A stretch of DNA of 64,000 nt from Streptomyces sp. cf386 (lineage in GTDB: Bacteria > Actinomycetota > Actinomycetes > Streptomycetales > Streptomycetaceae), in assembly GCF_900103585.1 (NCBI RefSeq), contig NZ_FNHV01000009.1, positions 1 to 64,000 on the forward strand, given 5' to 3'. Numbering within the stretch: position 1 is the first letter of the stretch; each line of letters begins with the position of its first letter. Below the pieces are notes generated by a model. That model did not search any database. It had not been told where the DNA came from and was given only the letters and a program-made list of their open reading frames with translations. The position numbers and the translations under genes are program-made. Shown here piece after piece: positions 32,373 to 41,019 of this stretch.

Positions 32373-33518
32373 GTGTCCACGGTGTCCACCATCCACTGGA
32401 CCGAGACGAACACCCCCCGTTCCGCCCACTGGCATTCCGAGAGCGCAACGCCGCCTCCCGGCCGGGTCATCGGCGCGGACGACCGTATGAAGGCCGACAC
32501 CGCCTACCGTCTGGTCTGCGAAGGCACCGCCTTGCTGTGGCGGGGCGACTTCCACAACGCACGTCAACTGCTGCGAGCGATGGGCCGCCGCATCGACCGG
32601 AAGCCTCCTCGGCCAGGCGACAGCCCGGCGGACTCCTTCCGCCTGCATCGCCGGGCCCGCGGCCACCGGGCCCGAGTGCTGGGCAGGCTCCTCGTTCTGC
32701 TGGAGGACAACTACGGCCTGAACCTGCGCAGAGCCCCCGATGTGCGCCAGGCGTGCACCGAGGCATACGGTCCGCCGTCCGGACCGATGGCTGTCTCGCT
32801 CACGGAACTGCTGGGCGTGACCGGAGCGCATCAGTGGCGATCGAAGGGCGTGGAGGTACCGGCCCTCGACGCTCGCCTGCACCCGCACTACGGAGTGTTC
32901 TCCCCGGTCAGGGGCGAATACGTCGACCTCGTCGCACACGCACCACTCCCCGCGCCCGCAGGCCGACACGCAGGTCGCCGCCGCACCGCGTTCGACCTCG
33001 GAACGGGGACGGGGGTGCTCGCAGCCGTCCTGGCCCGCCGGGGGATCGACCACATCGTGGCCACCGACATCAGCCCGCGTGCCCTGGTCTGCGCACGCGA
33101 CAACGTCCGCCGACTGAGCCTCACCGGACGCATCGACATCGTGGGTCCCGGCCTCTTCCCGGACGGGCGCGCGGACCTCGTCGTCTGCAACCCGCCCTGG
33201 ATTCCGGCCCGGCCCACCTCCGCCGTGGAGCAAGGCGTCTACGACTCGGGCGGCAGCATGCTCCGCACCTTCCTGGACGGACTCACCGCCCATCTCGAAC
33301 CGGGAGGTGAAGGATGGCTCATCCTGTCGGACCTGGCCGAGCACCTCGGACTCCGGACGCGCGGCGAACTGCTGGCCGGCATCGAAGCGGCGGGCCTGCG
33401 CGTGGTGGACAGAATCGACACCAGGCCGCGGCACCCACGAGCGAGGGACACCGCTGATCCCCTGCACGCCGCCCGTGCCGCGGAGGTCACGTCACTTTGG
33501 CGTCTCACCGGCAACTGA
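32373..33518 (+). CDS. SAM-dependent methyltransferase of the NPPW (MTS/HemK-like) type
   Basis: 381 residues from a GTG at 32373 with GGAG seven bases upstream. The N-terminal 170 residues are helical and basic. The catalytic domain reads AFDLGTGTGVLAAVLARRGI, VATDISPRALVCARDN, then DLVVCNPPWIPARP, the NPPW variant of the motif used by amino- or amide-N methyltransferases acting on nucleic acid or protein. The C-terminus includes GWLILSDLAEHLGLRTRGEL. The NPPW motif suggests methylation of a planar nitrogen; target unknown. Converges with the LysR gene. Confidence 0.78.
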   Translation: MSTVSTIHWTETNTPRSAHWHSESATPPPGRVIGADDRMKADTAYRLVCEGTALLWRGDFHNARQLLRAMGRRIDRKPPRPGDSPADSFRLHRRARGHRARVLGRLLVLLEDNYGLNLRRAPDVRQACTEAYGPPSGPMAVSLTELLGVTGAHQWRSKGVEVPALDARLHPHYGVFSPVRGEYVDLVAHAPLPAPAGRHAGRRRTAFDLGTGTGVLAAVLARRGIDHIVATDISPRALVCARDNVRRLSLTGRIDIVGPGLFPDGRADLVVCNPPWIPARPTSAVEQGVYDSGGSMLRTFLDGLTAHLEPGGEGWLILSDLAEHLGLRTRGELLAGIEAAGLRVVDRIDTRPRHPRARDTADPLHAARAAEVTSLWRLTGN

Positions 33519-33534
33519 CGGTCGGCGTCGGCTG

Positions 33535-34428
33535 TCACGGGGTCGGGTTGGGCTCGGTGAATGCTCGTCGACTGTGCACGAGCAGCTCGCGCACCGCGGG
33601 GTTGTGCGTGCTCTTCCAGATCAGAGCGAGCAATGCCGGTGTTTCGATGTCCTCGATGGTGCGGGCCGTGAGCCGGTCGCCGTAGCTTGCGGCCATCGAG
33701 GTGCTGAGGATGGCGACGCCGAGCCCGCGGGCGGCGAGGTCGGCAATGGCGTCCGCGGCACTGGCTTGCAGGGCGATCGAGGGTTGGAGGCTCTGTGCGG
33801 TGCAGGCGAGGTCGAATACCGTGCGCAGGCCGGTGCCGGGGGGCATGCACACGATTGGGTGGGTGGCCAGGTCGCCCAGAGTGACCCGCCGCTGTTTCGC
33901 CAAGGGGTGTCCGGCCGGAACTGCTGCGACGAGCCGCTCGCTGATGATTGTCAGCGCCTCCAGCCCGTCGGGGGTGGCGGTTGCGGTCCCGACGAGAGCC
34001 AGGTCGATGGTGCCTGCGCGCACCCGCTCGACGAGCAGGTCGGAGTTGTCCTCCAGCAGTGAGATCTCAACACCGGGATGCGCCCGGTGGAACGCGGCGA
34101 GGGCGTCGAAGAGGGATGTGACGGTGCAGCCGATGACCATGCCGACCGTGAGCCGGCCCCGGATCAGGTCGGTCACCTCACCCACTGCCTGGCCGACCGC
34201 CCCGGCTGCGGCGAGTGCGGCGCGCGCGTGTTCGAGCGCGGCCTTTCCTGCAAGGGTCAGGGTGGCGGTGCGCGCCGACCGGTCGAACAGCTCGGTACCG
34301 AGTTCCCGTTCCAACTGGCGGATCTGAGCGCTGACGCCGGACTGGCTGATGTGCACCCGCTCTGCCGCCCGGGTGAAGTTCCGCTCTTCGGCGACCGCGA
34401 CGAAGTATTCCAGCTGCCTGAGCTCCAT
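33535..34428 (-). CDS. LysR-family transcriptional regulator
   Basis: 297 residues, ATG at 34428. The N-terminal winged helix is MELRQLEYFVAVAEERNFTR with AERVHISQSGVSAQIRQLER, a complete LysR signature; the effector-binding domain follows (RLTVGMVIGCTVTSLFDALA, IDLALVGTATATPDGLEAL). It is divergent from the SnoaL-like gene at 34528 with a 99-bp shared promoter region, the classic layout for LysR control of a neighbour. Confidence 0.9.
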   Translation of the reverse strand: MELRQLEYFVAVAEERNFTRAAERVHISQSGVSAQIRQLERELGTELFDRSARTATLTLAGKAALEHARAALAAAGAVGQAVGEVTDLIRGRLTVGMVIGCTVTSLFDALAAFHRAHPGVEISLLEDNSDLLVERVRAGTIDLALVGTATATPDGLEALTIISERLVAAVPAGHPLAKQRRVTLGDLATHPIVCMPPGTGLRTVFDLACTAQSLQPSIALQASAADAIADLAARGLGVAILSTSMAASYGDRLTARTIEDIETPALLALIWKSTHNPAVRELLVHSRRAFTEPNPTP

Positions 34429-34527
34429 AACTGTGGATTCTAGCTTCCAGTAATTCCATCTGTTGGACTTCTGGTCAGGGGGTGACCACGCTGGGAGGTA
34501 CCGGAGCCCGACGCCAGGAGGAACCCC

Positions 34528-34893
34528 ATGCCGGAGTACGAGAAGGCCATGCGGCCCGAGGACATCACCCGCCTGTTCGTCGAGCGATCCAACGCCGGTG
34601 ACGCGGCCGGGGTCGCCGCGCTCTACGAAGAGGAGGCGGTGATGGCCTATCCCCCCGGCGAGTTGACGGTGGGGCGGGAAGCGATCCGTGCGCTGTGGGG
34701 GAAGGTGCTGACCAACCGTCCCCGCTTCGAGCCGGAACAACCGCTGCCGACGCTGATCAGCGGCGATACCGCCCTGACCTCGACCCCGCCGAAGGACGGG
34801 GCCGGCGCCCGGGCGCAGGTCGTCCGGCGTCAGCCTGACGGAAGTTGGCTGCGTCTGCTCGACCAGCCCGAGTTCGTCCTGCCCACGCGCTGA
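34528..34893 (+). CDS. SnoaL/DUF4440-like nuclear-transport-factor-2 fold protein
   Basis: 121 residues: DITRLFVERSNAGDAAGVAA, then LYEEEAVMAYPPGELTVGRE and AIRALWGKVLTNRPRF, ending in a strand pair. This is the cone-shaped NTF2-like fold of SnoaL/DUF4440 proteins, which hold small hydrophobic molecules or act as isomerases. AGGAGG precedes the ATG. It is the probable target of the divergent LysR regulator. Confidence 0.8.
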   Translation: MPEYEKAMRPEDITRLFVERSNAGDAAGVAALYEEEAVMAYPPGELTVGREAIRALWGKVLTNRPRFEPEQPLPTLISGDTALTSTPPKDGAGARAQVVRRQPDGSWLRLLDQPEFVLPTR

Positions 34894-34920
34894 CTTCCTC
34901 GGTTCTGCGGGTAGCACCTC

Positions 34921-35307
34921 ATGCCCATCATGCCCCTCCGCAAGCGTCGTCTCGGCCTCGGTCTGGCCGCCCTCGTCGGCACCGCCGCCATGCTGGCGAT
35001 TCCCACGTCCGCGCAGGCGGCCGGGGACCCGGCCACCTGGTCGTGCGACCCGTCCGAGTTCTGCATCTACCACGACGCCCAGGGCGGCGGCGCGCACTAC
35101 GCGCTGTCGGACGGCGCGTCCAACCTGGGGGCGCTGGCGGGCGGTCTCAACGACCATGTGTGGTCGGTGAAGAACATCTCCGGCGACGACTGGTGTTTGT
35201 ACCGGGACGCCGACTACGAGAACGAGATCCAGGTGATCCTGGACGGCCAGGCCCTGGACCTTGCCTCACCCGTCCGGGACCAGGCGAGCTCCGTCGAGGA
35301 GTGCTGA
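34921..35307 (+). CDS. secreted peptidase-inhibitor family I36-like protein
   Basis: 128 residues: signal peptide with basic start (PLRKRRLGLGLAALVGTAAM, cleavage after AQAA), then one crystallin-like beta-domain: WSCDPSEFCIYHDAQGGGAH, NDHVWSVKNISGDDWCLYRD. Cysteine spacing and the FCIYxDxxGGG and WCLYxD pairs match I36 (SMI-type) metalloprotease inhibitors of Streptomyces. An ATG at 34930 is an alternative start. A terminator follows. Confidence 0.82.
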   Translation: MPIMPLRKRRLGLGLAALVGTAAMLAIPTSAQAAGDPATWSCDPSEFCIYHDAQGGGAHYALSDGASNLGALAGGLNDHVWSVKNISGDDWCLYRDADYENEIQVILDGQALDLASPVRDQASSVEEC

Positions 35308-35342
35308 GAGCCCACCTGAGCGCCCACTGGAGTGCGCTTTGA

Positions 35343-35376
35343 GCGCCCCGTCGCACATGGTCGTGCGGCGGGGCGT
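35343..35376. terminator. 14-bp stem-loop after the I36-like gene
   Basis: GCGCCCCGTCGCAC (35343-35356) and GTGCGGCGGGGCGT (35363-35376) pair with two G-T wobbles around ATGGTC. Positioned 36 nt past the stop codon. Confidence 0.7.
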
Positions 35377-35473
35377 CCGCTGTGCGCCTGCGGGCGACCC
35401 CGTGACTTCTGAGGATGGCAAGAGGCCAGGAACGCCGCAGCATGTGAGTGCAGACCGAACGGGGATGACTCAC

Positions 35474-35955
35474 ATGGCGGTACGCATTCACTTCACCGAC
35501 GCAGACCTTGCCCAGATCAGGCTGGCACAGGCGTCCGATCCCATGTGGGAGGCGCTGCTCAGCATGCACATGCTCAGACCGACACCGGGGCGGCCGTCTT
35601 CGGCGGCTGGCGGCGCAGACTACGCTGCGAACTGCCAGTAAACGTACGCCCGTTGCTCCGACTCGCACCACCCGTCGGCTACCGGGATTCATTCGCAGTG
35701 CTCCGGCGTTCACGCCGGGGGTGAAGCGAATCAGATGGGTGCGACGCGGTGCGTCGCGGTGTCGTTCCGGCGGAGCCGGTCGTACTTCTGCTGGCGCAAG
35801 CCGACGCTGCTGAGGGATCCGGCGCTGCCGTGCGTAGTGGTCTACCCGATGACGCACGAGACGATGCTGAGCGGCGGCGCGTCCGGGCTCCGCTCCTTGA
35901 ACGCCCTCCTCGGACGTACCCGCGCCCGGATCCTCGAACTCGTCGCTGCTGCATT
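35474..35955 (+). pseudogene. decayed ArsR-like/DUF5937-type regulator
   Basis: The start MAVRIHFTDADLAQIRLAQA and SDPMWEALLSMHMLRP matches the opening of winged-helix regulators of the DUF5937 type, normally over 300 residues. The reading then runs into low-similarity sequence and a stop at 35641. Further on, in the same frame, SYFCWRKPTLLRDPALPCVV and LLGRTRARILELVAAAFGYA look like the later part of the same family. The intervening region and the DNA-binding C-terminus are missing, the latter cut where the DUF397 gene begins. It is read as a remnant with an internal deletion. Confidence 0.6.
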
Positions 35956-35958
35956 CGG

Positions 35959-36225
35959 TTACGCCGTTGGGGCTGGCCCTGCTGGACGGACGTGCGTGAG
36001 GAACTCCGTCCAGGTGGTGGGGGAGAGGGTGAGGTGGGGGCCCGCAGTGCGGTGCTTGGAGTCGCGGACGTGGATGGTGTGGGGGCAGGTGGCGACCTCT
36101 ACGCAGTCGCCGTCGCCGCCACTGCTGTAGCTGGACTTGCGCCAGGAGAGGGCGACTTCGACACAGTCGCCGTCACCGCTACTGCTGTAGCTCGACTTGA
36201 ACCACGCCAGTTCGCTGGTGCTCAT
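35959..36225 (-). CDS. DUF397 protein with an internally duplicated core
   Basis: 88 residues. The DUF397 core appears twice: LAWFKSSYSSSGDGDCVEVA and then LSWRKSSYSSGGDGDCVEVA, followed by the normal VRDSKHRTAG and TTWTEFLTHV parts. Typical members have one copy in about 60-70 residues. Coupled to the WhiJ-like regulator gene by ATGA (36222-36225). DUF397 proteins are thought to antagonise or modulate their partner XRE regulator in Streptomyces. Confidence 0.9.
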   Translation of the reverse strand: MSTSELAWFKSSYSSSGDGDCVEVALSWRKSSYSSGGDGDCVEVATCPHTIHVRDSKHRTAGPHLTLSPTTWTEFLTHVRPAGPAPTA

Positions 36226-37064
36226 AGCTCTCCTCGCATCCGCTGCAACAGGCTCACGGAGTCTTCAGGGGTGAGAGCCTGTGAACGCATACTGACATAC
36301 CGCCTCTGGAGGACGCTGACCTCTTTCGGGTCGGATACGAGCAGCCCGCCTCGCTGCCCCTCGCAGTAGGCGAACCACTTGTTCTCCGGGGTCTCCAGGA
36401 GCTGCATCGGGCCGTCGAGCCCCGAGTGCGTCTCCCGTACCGTCGGCATGATCTGAATCTCGACGTTCCGCAGTTCGGCGATCTCCAGCACGTGGTCGAT
36501 GAGCTCCCGCGTGACTTCCACGCCGCCCGTGCGTCGCCGGAACAGGTGCTCCTCCAGGACGAAGGCGAACGCAGTGTTCGGCCGTTCCCGCAACAGCTCC
36601 TGCCGTTCCGCCCGCGCGAGCCACTGTGCCTCGATCTGCTCGTCGCTCAACGGCGGCAACTGAGTCGTGAACAGGGTCCGAGCGTACGCCTCCGTCTGCA
36701 ACAACCCCGGAATCAACCGGCATTCGTACGTGTACAGCGTGATCGCCGTGGCCTCCAGCAGTGCCCACCGCCGAAACCACGCCGCCAACCCCGGCTGCCG
36801 AGCCAGATGCTTGGCCGCGTTCCGTACTGCACCCGTATTCCCCAGCGCCGCCTCCGTCCGCTCCGCGAACTTCGGATCCGGCATCCGTCGCCCCTGCTCG
36901 ATCGATGCCACGGTGTGTTTGGAGAGCCCCACCAGGTTCCCGAACTCCTCCCGGCTCAGCCCCGCATGCTCCCGCAGAGCCTGGACGACCGCCCCGAACG
37001 TCCGCAGACTGTCCGAAGACTCCGGCTCGCCACCCGTACCCGTACCCACCGCACCATCGACCAC
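36222..37064 (-). CDS. WhiJ-like XRE regulator with DUF5753
   Basis: 280 residues from a GTG at 37064 with GGGAGGTGG upstream. N-terminal helix-turn-helix: REHAGLSREEFGNLVGLSKH then TVASIEQGRRMPDPKF. The DUF5753 sensor follows, with LIPGLLQTEAYARTLFTTQ, FVLEEHLFRRRTGG and the VQIxP-like EIQIMPTVRETHSGLDGPM. This is the WhiJ type, part of three-gene sets with DUF397 and an HATPase, which tune development and antibiotic production. The HATPase gene is divergent at 37195. Confidence 0.9.
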   Translation of the reverse strand: MVDGAVGTGTGGEPESSDSLRTFGAVVQALREHAGLSREEFGNLVGLSKHTVASIEQGRRMPDPKFAERTEAALGNTGAVRNAAKHLARQPGLAAWFRRWALLEATAITLYTYECRLIPGLLQTEAYARTLFTTQLPPLSDEQIEAQWLARAERQELLRERPNTAFAFVLEEHLFRRRTGGVEVTRELIDHVLEIAELRNVEIQIMPTVRETHSGLDGPMQLLETPENKWFAYCEGQRGGLLVSDPKEVSVLQRRYVSMRSQALTPEDSVSLLQRMRGEL

Positions 37065-37194
37065 AGTCGGCCACCTCCCGCGCACATGGTCACGGTCGGT
37101 CACGCGTACCGTCCAGTCCGTAACCGCGTACGCTCGCGCAGCGTACGCGCCGCTCACCTGGTGAACTGCCTCCCGCAGCCGCCAGATTGGGCCC

Positions 37195-37665
37195 ATGCCC
37201 GCACCTCACACCCCCCAACCCCCGCTCACCGTACGTACGTTCACCCAGCGCCTCAGCGCCACCCCGCGCGGCGCCCGCCTCGCCCTGACCCAACTCCACG
37301 CCTGGGGCATCCCGCACGGCAGCAGAGCCTCCGGTGCCGTCGCCGTGATCGTCGCCGAGCTGGCCGCCAATGCCGTCACCCACGGCCGCGTCCCCGGACG
37401 GGACTTCGAGCTGCGCCTGTCGCTCCCGACCGGCAGCATCCGTATCGAGGTCAGCGACACCCGTGCCGAGACCTGGCCGCCGAAACCCGGGGACGTACGA
37501 CCTTCGTGCCCCCTGGACGAACACGGCCGAGGCCTCGTCCTCGTCGAGGCGTTGGCCGACCGGTGGGAGGTGGTGGACCGGGAGACGGCGCCCGGGAAGA
37601 CCCTCCGTGCCGAGGTGGACCTGCCGGGGTGGCTGTCGCTCAACGGCGCCGGCCCACCGGCTTAG
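37195..37665 (+). CDS. HATPase_c_2 (RsbW/anti-sigma-like) ATP-binding protein
   Basis: 156 residues. The GHKL N-box is VIVAELAANAVTHGRVPGRD, the G1 region is RIEVSDTRAETWPP and the G2 region is DEHGRGLVLVEALADRW. This is the small cytoplasmic ATPase of the Streptomyces WhiJ/DUF397/HATPase trios. It may phosphorylate or sequester an anti-sigma antagonist. Its start is divergent from the WhiJ-like gene with about 130 bp between. Confidence 0.85.
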   Translation: MPAPHTPQPPLTVRTFTQRLSATPRGARLALTQLHAWGIPHGSRASGAVAVIVAELAANAVTHGRVPGRDFELRLSLPTGSIRIEVSDTRAETWPPKPGDVRPSCPLDEHGRGLVLVEALADRWEVVDRETAPGKTLRAEVDLPGWLSLNGAGPPA

Positions 37666-39494
37666 GGCCAGAGCCCGTCCAGCTGCAAGCGCACGGCGTA
37701 CAGCCCCTCGGGACTTCCGACGACGAGCAGCCCCTCGGGTGTCAGGGCGAGCGCGCCGCAGGGGTGCAGCAGCGGCAGGACGCGCATCCGGCCGGAGAAC
37801 ACATGCCACAGGTGGATCTCCGCGTCGCTCCACGCGACGGCCAGCACCGGACCGACGGAGGTGTCGGCCGCCGCGAGCGCCGTGGCCAGGGACCCGCGCT
37901 GCTCCACGGGGACCGGCATGGGATCGCCCGAGGTCTCCCACAGCCGTACCGAGCCGTCGAGCGCCGCGCTGAAGGTGAGCGTTAGGTCGTCGGCGGCGAT
38001 ATGGAGGCAGGCGGCGGCGGTGACCGGCCGCTCGTGCACGCGGCAGGAGTGCGGGGTGTCCTGATACTCGCTCAGAGACCAGGTGTGGAGGCTGCCGCCT
38101 TGGTCACCGACGATCGCGTACGGGCTCCGCGGGCCGCCGCTGCCGAGTGCGGTGACCTGGGATCCGTTGTCGGCGAGGGCGGCCGAACCATGGTGCTCCG
38201 CGATCTGGTCGAGCATGAACCCGGCGATGGGATCGTCCTCGGGTGCGAGCGGCAGCAGCGCACCGGTCTGGTCGAGCAGCAGCATCGCGCGGGCGTCGCG
38301 TGGAGCGACGGAGACGGGGCGGGCGGAGGGCGGTGAGTCGGTCGCTGCGGCCGCGGCTGGGGCTGCGGTGCCGGTGTCCATGTCGTACGTCCGGATCCGC
38401 CCTGTGACGTCGGCCGTCAGCAGGTGTCGTTCGTCGTCGCCCGGCGCCGGTGCCAGCGCGGCGACCGGGAGATCGGGCCGGGCCCACACCGCGGACCACC
38501 AGTGGCGTTGGGCGAGGGGGCGCAGGAACTCGGCCAGGGTCGCGTCCGTACCCACGGCGGCGGCGTGCAGCAGGGCGGCGCGCTCGGCGCTGTCGGCGTG
38601 ATGCGCCGTCAGCTCGGGGGCGGCGCGCTGCCATACCTCGCGGAGGCGACCGGGGGCCGGGATGCGCGCGTCGGCGAGCACGGCCGTGAGCGCGGTGGCC
38701 GAGCCGTGCACCAGGAAACCGGGGTCGGCCAACAGGCCTCGTACGGCGGCTCCTTCGTCGTCGGCGTCGGCTCGCAGGGCCGCGTCGAGGATGTGGCGGT
38801 GGACGGGGGCGGGCGCATGGGACCAGTCGGGCCGGCCGTCGGGTGTGCGCGGGACGGTCGCGGCAAGCTCCACGAACGAGCGCTTCGCGGGGCTGCCATG
38901 GCCGCTGCCGCCCAGGTCGATGATCTCGGCACCGTCTGCCTGGTCTGCGGGCAGCAGCCCGGAGTCGCCGATCTCCACGGCAGCGCGCAGGTGGGGGAGT
39001 TCCAGCAAGGGCTCCAGCAACTCGGCGACCAGGGTCGCCGGTGCCGCCGTCGGCAGATCCGCGGGGCCCGCCCCGGACCGGTGCAGATCGGCCACGAGCA
39101 GCAGCAACGGCCGCTCGTCCCGGCTCACCCGGTCCAGCAGACGCGCGGGGGAGAGGGGGCCGTAGCCGAGCTGGCGTCCGAGTTCCCAGGCGCAGGTCTG
39201 GGCGGTGAGTCCCTCGGTCAGGAGGGTGGCGTGGACGGTGGGACGGACGGTGGGGTGGGCACTGGCATGGACGGTCGTCCGCGACTGCCCGGCCGCCCCG
39301 TCCCCGGACCCGGCGAGGAACCAGGCGAGCAGATGGCTCTTGCCGCTGCCCTCGGCACCCCGCACCAGCAACAGCCGGGACCTGGCCCCGTTGTCGTCGG
39401 CCGCCCAGGCGAGCAGCTGCTGTCCGAAGGCCCGCTTGTCGTCGTCGAGCGGCGGCCAGCCGGCCATGTCCGGTATGGCGGTATCTACGGTCAT
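37662..39494 (-). CDS. P-loop ATPase/WD40-like protein of the toxin-immunity island
   Basis: 610 residues. Walker A GAEGSGKSH (G46-H54) and a hydrophobic strand ending in Asp (LLLLVADLHRS) form an AAA/STAND-like domain; the middle is helical. The C-terminal third has WD40-like blades such as SAALDGSVRLWETSGDPMPV, LAVAWSDAEIHLWHVFSGRM and GSPEGLYAVRLQLDGLWP. Its last codons overlap the HATPase gene end by 4 nt (convergent). It is the last gene of the co-directional SUKH array, 36 nt after the SUKH-deaminase gene. P-loop plus WD40 architecture is frequent in NLR-like defence and signalling proteins; function here is inference. Confidence 0.75.
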   Translation of the reverse strand: MTVDTAIPDMAGWPPLDDDKRAFGQQLLAWAADDNGARSRLLLVRGAEGSGKSHLLAWFLAGSGDGAAGQSRTTVHASAHPTVRPTVHATLLTEGLTAQTCAWELGRQLGYGPLSPARLLDRVSRDERPLLLLVADLHRSGAGPADLPTAAPATLVAELLEPLLELPHLRAAVEIGDSGLLPADQADGAEIIDLGGSGHGSPAKRSFVELAATVPRTPDGRPDWSHAPAPVHRHILDAALRADADDEGAAVRGLLADPGFLVHGSATALTAVLADARIPAPGRLREVWQRAAPELTAHHADSAERAALLHAAAVGTDATLAEFLRPLAQRHWWSAVWARPDLPVAALAPAPGDDERHLLTADVTGRIRTYDMDTGTAAPAAAAATDSPPSARPVSVAPRDARAMLLLDQTGALLPLAPEDDPIAGFMLDQIAEHHGSAALADNGSQVTALGSGGPRSPYAIVGDQGGSLHTWSLSEYQDTPHSCRVHERPVTAAACLHIAADDLTLTFSAALDGSVRLWETSGDPMPVPVEQRGSLATALAAADTSVGPVLAVAWSDAEIHLWHVFSGRMRVLPLLHPCGALALTPEGLLVVGSPEGLYAVRLQLDGLWP

Positions 39495-39530
39495 GGTGAG
39501 CTGCTCCCCTCTTCTCGCGTCCCGGGTGTC

Positions 39531-40367
39531 CTACTGCGGCGGCTGCTCGGCCGCCTCACGCAGCAGCCGGATGCCCTCGGCACGGGAGTCGGCCGTCTCG
39601 CCGTAGGGGAAGTTGTGCGTGAGCTGCGCCTCGGGGAAGACCTGCCCGAGCCACAGCGAGCAATAGTGGCCGGGCATGAAGCAGGCCTCCAACTCGGTGT
39701 GGATCCGCAGTACTTGCTCCGGCGCGACACCCGCGGCCCGCAACCGGGCCCACAGCCGCTCCTCCGGGTGGACGCCGATGTCGCCGGCCTGCGTGACGAT
39801 CTGCTTCTCGCCCTGCCCGTCGACGATCTCGAACGCGGTGAACCACTCCGCACTCGCGGTGTCCCTGATGTCGTCGAGAACCAGGGGCCACCAGTTCTCG
39901 CGCCCCTCGAACGCCCGCGGGTCGATGCCCCGCAACCGTTCCTCCAACTCGGCGTACGCGGCGGCGGCCTCCCGCGGCTGATCGGTGCCGACGATCACGG
40001 CGAGGGCCCGGTCGAGCGCGGCGAGCGACTCGGCGAACGCCTCCGGAGCCGCGTTCACGAACCTCAACTCCTCGTTCCAGTCGAGGAGTACGGCGTGCAC
40101 GACGCCCTCGGGGTCGGCACAGATCTCGAACCCCCGGTCGAAGCCGAGCCGCGCCCACTGCAGGCACTCCTCCCGCACGACCGTACGCCCGACGGACTCC
40201 GCGAACTCCTGCAGCAGTACAGCGTCGTCGTGGGCGGTGGCGAAGTACGGCCCGACCTGGACGGGCACGGAGACCTCCGCCAGGCGCCGCACACTCGGGA
40301 CCGCACCGGCCGCATCACCAACAGCCTCCTCCCGGAACTGCCGGACGCTGCCTGCGGGGACTGTCAT
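39531..40367 (-). CDS. SUKH-4-type protein fused to a deaminase-like domain
   Basis: 278 residues in two parts. Residues 1-160 resemble SUKH-4 immunity proteins: GPYFATAHDDAVLLQEFAES, GFEICADPEGVVHAVLLDWN, NEELRFVNAAPEAFAESLAA. Residues 170-270 read like a nucleic-acid-deaminase fold: H200-P-E202 and then IHTELEAC229FMPGHYC236 followed by FPEAQLTHNFPYG. The HxE and C-x6-C pairs could bind zinc. An immunity-type and effector-type domain in one chain is unusual. It sits between SUKH genes and the P-loop/WD40 gene. Confidence 0.7.
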   Translation of the reverse strand: MTVPAGSVRQFREEAVGDAAGAVPSVRRLAEVSVPVQVGPYFATAHDDAVLLQEFAESVGRTVVREECLQWARLGFDRGFEICADPEGVVHAVLLDWNEELRFVNAAPEAFAESLAALDRALAVIVGTDQPREAAAAYAELEERLRGIDPRAFEGRENWWPLVLDDIRDTASAEWFTAFEIVDGQGEKQIVTQAGDIGVHPEERLWARLRAAGVAPEQVLRIHTELEACFMPGHYCSLWLGQVFPEAQLTHNFPYGETADSRAEGIRLLREAAEQPPQ

Positions 40368-40379
40368 GGGTAACTCCGC

Positions 40380-41009
40380 CTAACCAATGGACTCGTACAC
40401 GTTCGAGAGAACAACATCCCACGCGGGCATGCGAGGCGCGTCCTCGGCCTCCCAGTCGAACCCCTCCGACCAGGCGGGCTCCACGCCCTCGAAGGGCAGC
40501 GGGTCGACCTGGGCCATCCTCTCCCGCAGGGACATCGCCACGCCCTCCGAGTCGGGGATCTCGTCCGACACGGTGAAGTCATAGTTGGGGCGCTCGACTT
40601 CGAGCAGGTAGATGAAATAGACGAAGGAGTCGAGACTCTGGTTCAGCGGATGTGCCCCGTACTCGCCGTCCGGTAAGCAGTACACCATCCCGGACACGGG
40701 GTCCAGGGCCACACAGTCGTAGAAGATCGACCCGATGACGAGCCAGTTCTCCCAGCCGTTCGGCATGTTCTCGTAGTCGGAGGAGTAGCGAAGCTCCGCA
40801 CATCGGCGAAACCGGTTGGGGGTCTCTCCCTCGAAGAGCGCTCCATCAACCAGGAAAAAGGAAGCCCGGTCGTCCGGCAGGCCGACGCCCATCAGGATCG
40901 CGCGGGCCGACTCGTGGAGGCAGGCGGGGATGCCTTCCTCCTTCACTCTGACGATTCTCCTGGGTGGAAAGACCGATTCCAACATTGAGCGGTTGACAAG
41001 CCGATGCAT
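40380..41009 (-). CDS. SUKH-type immunity protein A
   Basis: 209 residues from ATG 41009 (MHRLVNRSMLESVFPPRRIV). Shared landmarks with the other copies are FPPxxIVR, WLVIGSIFYDCVALDPVSGM, VYCLPDGEYGAHPLNQSLDS, the FYLLEVERPNYDF-like segment and the FEGVEPAWSEGFDWEAEDAP end. These match SUKH-4 immunity proteins that neutralise polymorphic toxins. It starts 11 nt after the degraded copy and ends 13 nt before the SUKH-deaminase gene. Its closest relative within the island is the 42004 copy, so the array grew by duplication. Confidence 0.8.
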   Translation of the reverse strand: MHRLVNRSMLESVFPPRRIVRVKEEGIPACLHESARAILMGVGLPDDRASFFLVDGALFEGETPNRFRRCAELRYSSDYENMPNGWENWLVIGSIFYDCVALDPVSGMVYCLPDGEYGAHPLNQSLDSFVYFIYLLEVERPNYDFTVSDEIPDSEGVAMSLRERMAQVDPLPFEGVEPAWSEGFDWEAEDAPRMPAWDVVLSNVYESIG

Positions 41010-41019
41010 TACCTGTCCA

